Shown one piece after another: positions 61,124 to 64,000 of a stretch of DNA of 64,000 bases. The translations under genes and the position numbers were made by a program. The notes under the pieces were generated by a model that worked only from the letters and a program-made list of their open reading frames with translations, did not search any database and was not told the origin of the DNA. The first letter of the stretch is position 1. The number at the start of each line of letters is the position of its first letter. Source of the DNA: Microvirga pakistanensis (GTDB taxonomy: Bacteria > Pseudomonadota > Alphaproteobacteria > Rhizobiales > Beijerinckiaceae); contig NZ_SPJX01000012.1 in NCBI RefSeq assembly GCF_004458765.1, positions 124,001-188,000 on the forward strand. The letters run 5' to 3'.

Positions 61124-62479
61124 TCAAGGCATTGGGACAGCTTGCCTCTCTAATCGCCGGATTGTCCAGAACGCAGTGATGATGGCCGCGATTCCGAAGA
61201 CGATGGATCCGGCGCCAATGCCGATCAGCGCGCCCTTCGGGCCGCCAATCTGGGCTCCGAAATAGGCGAAGGGAATCATGCCCAGCGTTGCGCGGCCCCA
61301 GTTGAAGAAGGTTGAGAGCAGCGGATAGCCGAGGTTGTTGAACGAAGCGTTGGCAACGAACACGAGGCTCACGAAGAACCAGATGAAGCCGCTCAGCTGG
61401 CAGAAGAACTTCACCAGCTCGGCCGTCAGGGGCGGCGCGTTGAACGCCAGGACGATGAGATCCTGCAGCAGGGCCAGCACAAGCCATACGCCCAGCACAT
61501 AAACGATCATGAAGGTGAGAGAGTCCTTCAATGTCTGCCTCATCCGATCATAACGCCGCGCCCCCCAATTCTGTCCCAGAACCGGGCCAATGGCTCCTGC
61601 CAGCGCGAAAACACCCGCGAAGGACACCGGCGTCACCCGGTCGATGATGGCGGAGGCGGCAATGGCCTGGTCGCCGAACTGGGCCATGATGGCGGTGAAG
61701 AAGGCATTTGCCGCGGGCGCGGCGAGATTGGTGAGAACGGCCGGAACGGCGATGGCGAAGAACGGCTTAGCGTCCTGGATCACGGATGGCAGCGTGGGCT
61801 TCGCGAGCAGATTGTGGGCCCGGGTGACATAAACATAGCCGACATACAGATAGACGACGCGCGCAAGGCTGATGGTGAGCGCAGCGCCGTTCGACTTCAG
61901 ATCCAGGACGAAGATCGTGATAGGGTCGAGGAGAACCGTCACGATGGCGACCGAGAGAGTCGCATACATGCTGCGCTTGGCGTCGCCCGCAGCACGCAGC
62001 ACGGTGGAGAACGCCATGCCGACGGACATCAGCACATTCGTCGGGAGAGCAATCCAAAGGAAGTCTCTCGCGACGTCGTAAGCGGAACCGCTCGCCCCCA
62101 TGGCTCCGAGAATCTGAGGCAGAAACGGCAATGCGATCAGGCTCACGGCCGCGCCGATCGCCGCCATGAGAAGGGTGCCGGAGGTGGCAAGCCGTCGTGC
62201 ATCCTCATGCCGGCGGGCGCCGAGCGCGCGCGACACGAGCGCGCCGATCGGGATCATGAGGCCCACATTGATGGAAACCGTGAAGAACATCACGACCGTC
62301 GCCAAACCGACGCCCGCCGTCATGCTCGGATCGTTGAGCCACGAGATGTAGAGCAGCGAAACGAGGTCGACGATGAAGATGGCGATCAGACCGGCCGCGC
62401 CCGTTCCCGTCATCACGAGCACGTGGCGCATGGTCGAGCCCTGCACGAAGACGGGCGTGTCGGCGCGGCGAGCGTCCAT
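61124..62479 (-). CDS. MATE family efflux transporter
   Basis: A 451-residue, twelve-helix cation-coupled exporter of the MATE family. Two pseudo-symmetric halves begin near LVMTGTGAAGLIAIFIVDLV and FFAIAVPAVLTNLAAPAANA; GALVSRALGARRHEDA and GPVLGQNWGARRYDR are the repeated G-x-N/A-x-GA motifs. Substrates may be drugs or metabolites. Its ATG overlaps the kefB-type stop by one base (TGATG), implying co-expression. Confidence 0.92.
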   Translation of the reverse strand: MDARRADTPVFVQGSTMRHVLVMTGTGAAGLIAIFIVDLVSLLYISWLNDPSMTAGVGLATVVMFFTVSINVGLMIPIGALVSRALGARRHEDARRLATSGTLLMAAIGAAVSLIALPFLPQILGAMGASGSAYDVARDFLWIALPTNVLMSVGMAFSTVLRAAGDAKRSMYATLSVAIVTVLLDPITIFVLDLKSNGAALTISLARVVYLYVGYVYVTRAHNLLAKPTLPSVIQDAKPFFAIAVPAVLTNLAAPAANAFFTAIMAQFGDQAIAASAIIDRVTPVSFAGVFALAGAIGPVLGQNWGARRYDRMRQTLKDSLTFMIVYVLGVWLVLALLQDLIVLAFNAPPLTAELVKFFCQLSGFIWFFVSLVFVANASFNNLGYPLLSTFFNWGRATLGMIPFAYFGAQIGGPKGALIGIGAGSIVFGIAAIITAFWTIRRLERQAVPMP

Positions 62480-64000
62480 CACAGGGCTCCCTCGCCGAGG
62501 ATGTCGCGCGTTTCAGGGCTCAAGGCCCTGGCCTTTGCCGTCGGCGAGGTCAGCGGCTCGGGCGTGATCTTGGCTCCGACGACCAGTTCCGTGCCATAGC
62601 TCGCTCCGATCTCTTTCTGCAGGAACAGGCGCGCGACATCGCGCTTGCGCACGTCCAGTGCCGCGTTGGCGGCGACGTCCGCCGCGACACCCAGCTCTTC
62701 GAGCGCCGAGCGGCCGAAGACGATGGCGGATTCGAACGTCTCGCGAAGCTGGTAATCGACCCCGATCGTCAGCAGTTTCACGGCGTGGATACGGTCGAAG
62801 GCGCGCACGAAACTGCGGGCGTTCGGAAAGTTCCCCCGGATGATCTCGGCGATCTTCTCGATCGTCTCGGGCGCGTCCGTGCAGACGCAGATCATCTCCG
62901 CCTTTTCGGCGCCGGCTGCCCGGAGCACGTCCAGGCGGGTTCCATCTCCATAGTAGATCTTGACGCCGAAGCGGGCAGCGTCGCGGACGCGCTCCACATT
63001 ATTGTCGATCACGGTGGCGTTGACGTTCTGCGACAGCAAGACCTGATTCACGATCTGTCCGAAGCGCCCGAAGCCGATCACGAGAACACGGCTCGACAAT
63101 TCGCCTTCCTGCCCGGTCAGATCGTCCATGCCAGGGGCATCGGCCCGTTCCGGGCGGGAGAGCAGGGCCCTCTCGACAAGGGTCGAGAAGACGGGGCCGA
63201 GCAGCATCGTGATGGCCGCAAGGGCCGTCACGGGTTGCGCCTCGCCCGGGGACATCAATCCGGCCGCCGTGGCGACGGGCAGGAGCACGAAGGCGAACTC
63301 ACCGGCGGTGCAGAGAAGCGTGCCGGACCGCAGCCCCTCGCGCCACGTGGCTCCGAACAGCCGCGACAGAACGGTGATCAGGAGGGTTTTCCCGACGATC
63401 ACCACCGGGGCCGCGAGGGCCAGCAGCACCCATTGCTGGCGCACGAGCGCGAGATCGATGGACATCCCCACGCTCATGAAGAACAGGCCGAGCAGCATGC
63501 CACGAAAGGGCTCGATATCGGCCTCGAGCTGGTGCCGGAAATTCGATTCGGCCAGCAGCAGACCGGCCAAGAACGCACCCATGGCCATGGAAAGACCGAC
63601 CTCCTGCATGAGCAGGGCGGCGCCCAGTACCACCAGCAGGGCCGATGCGGTCATGACCTCGCGCGAGCCCGTGCGCGCCAGAATGCGAAAGAAGGGGTTC
63701 AGACCGTAGCGGCCGACCAGAACCACCGCCGCGATGGCGGCGATCGCCTCGCCGGCGGCCAGGAGCCGGTCCAGCGCCGAGGTTTCCTCGACAGCCGTTC
63801 CGGAGGCGAGCAGAGGCAGGATCGCGAGCACGGGAACGACAGAGAGATCCTGGAACAGCAGGATGGCGAAGGAGCGCTGCCCATAGGCTGTCGGAAGATC
63901 GTTGCGCTCTCCTAGCATCTGAAGCGCGATCGCGGTCGCCGAGAGCGCCACGGCGATGCCGATGACGAAGGCCGCCTTGGGCCCGAAGCCGATGGCCAGC
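62479..64000 (-). CDS. KefB/KefC-type monovalent cation:proton antiporter (5' end cut)
   Basis: The last 507 residues of a CPA2 antiporter; its start lies beyond the right edge. The membrane part has FVIGIAVALSATAIALQMLG, RSFAILLFQDLSVVPVLAIL and a run of hydrophobic helices to about 63100. It is followed by a TrkA-N/RCK domain with VLVIGFGRFGQIVNQVLLSQ and IYYGDGTRLDVLRAAGAEKA, which binds NAD(H) or glutathione adducts. KefB/C export potassium when activated by glutathione conjugates, protecting against electrophiles. It is the first visible gene of a kefB-MATE-DUF937 operon. Confidence 0.92.
   Translation of the reverse strand, partial: LAIGFGPKAAFVIGIAVALSATAIALQMLGERNDLPTAYGQRSFAILLFQDLSVVPVLAILPLLASGTAVEETSALDRLLAAGEAIAAIAAVVLVGRYGLNPFFRILARTGSREVMTASALLVVLGAALLMQEVGLSMAMGAFLAGLLLAESNFRHQLEADIEPFRGMLLGLFFMSVGMSIDLALVRQQWVLLALAAPVVIVGKTLLITVLSRLFGATWREGLRSGTLLCTAGEFAFVLLPVATAAGLMSPGEAQPVTALAAITMLLGPVFSTLVERALLSRPERADAPGMDDLTGQEGELSSRVLVIGFGRFGQIVNQVLLSQNVNATVIDNNVERVRDAARFGVKIYYGDGTRLDVLRAAGAEKAEMICVCTDAPETIEKIAEIIRGNFPNARSFVRAFDRIHAVKLLTIGVDYQLRETFESAIVFGRSALEELGVAADVAANAALDVRKRDVARLFLQKEIGASYGTELVVGAKITPEPLTSPTAKARALSPETRDILGEGAL

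Overview
The window is high-GC, gene-dense chromosomal DNA from an alphaproteobacterium of the order Hyphomicrobiales, most likely the Methylobacteriaceae (a Microvirga-like organism is my best guess). This rests on the gene sets (cysQ-DUF4170-DUF374-waaA-lpxK next to DUF2093; plant-type gshA near rsmE; DUF1127, DUF2382 and DUF3297 proteins), an apparent CtrA box, EcfG-type GGAAC-N16-CGTT promoters, and two families of palindromic intergenic repeats of the kind common in this order. The genus is an inference; no rRNA or tRNA gene is present to settle it.

Layout. Positions 1-2.7 kb: the 3' end of a glucose-6-phosphate isomerase, mutL, and a PilZ protein behind a CtrA-like box. 3.4-8.9 kb: aldo/keto reductase, zinc alcohol dehydrogenase, rsmD, an RluB-type pseudouridine synthase with long arginine-rich arms, and tadA. 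8.9-12.8 kb: two DUF2382 stress proteins, one behind a textbook EcfG promoter, a fluoroacetate-dehalogenase-like hydrolase, and purD. 13-17.1 kb: a 1387-residue secreted adhesin-like protein (sevenfold propeller-like repeat, cadherin-like repeats, RTX tail). 17.4-25.2 kb: xseA, DUF2093, and a lipid A/Kdo operon (cysQ, DUF4170, DUF374 acyltransferase, waaA, lpxK), then ubiA and a secreted protein. 25.4-31.6 kb: rsmE, ybdK-type ligase, gshA, a membrane diguanylate cyclase, a SugE/Gdx exporter and a small secreted protein.

Positions 31.8-36.6 kb look accessory: an autotransporter faces a GH113-like glycosidase fused to RTX repeats, with an AT-rich 19-bp palindrome upstream of the latter. 37-43.7 kb: ilvD, a YqaA-type membrane protein, an HI0933-type flavoprotein, an almost pure RTX-repeat protein and an aldo/keto reductase. 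43.9-50 kb: a kynureninase-like enzyme with tryptophan 2,3-dioxygenase, small conserved proteins, a VOC protein, a divergent MarR/DUF1428 pair with a visible operator, and two overlapping secreted proteins. 50-57.6 kb: a threonine dehydratase-type enzyme, an EcfG-promoted hemerythrin protein, a class C beta-lactamase-like protein, an ABC importer of the nitrate/sulfonate/taurine type and a helix-hairpin-helix protein. 57.9-64 kb: a DMT transporter, a LysR regulator, a DUF1127 protein behind GGAAC repeats, a DUF937 protein, a MATE exporter and a KefB-type antiporter cut by the window end.

Common threads: general stress response (two EcfG promoters), secretion of repeat-rich surface proteins (three RTX proteins and one autotransporter, with no type I secretion machinery in the window), and envelope lipid A synthesis. 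I see no CRISPR array, no intact insertion sequence, no prophage and no clear defence system. The most unusual items are the GH113-RTX fusion, the propeller/cadherin/RTX adhesin, the palindromic repeat family that supplies stop codons to neighbouring genes, and the GGAAC repeat array before the DUF1127 gene.
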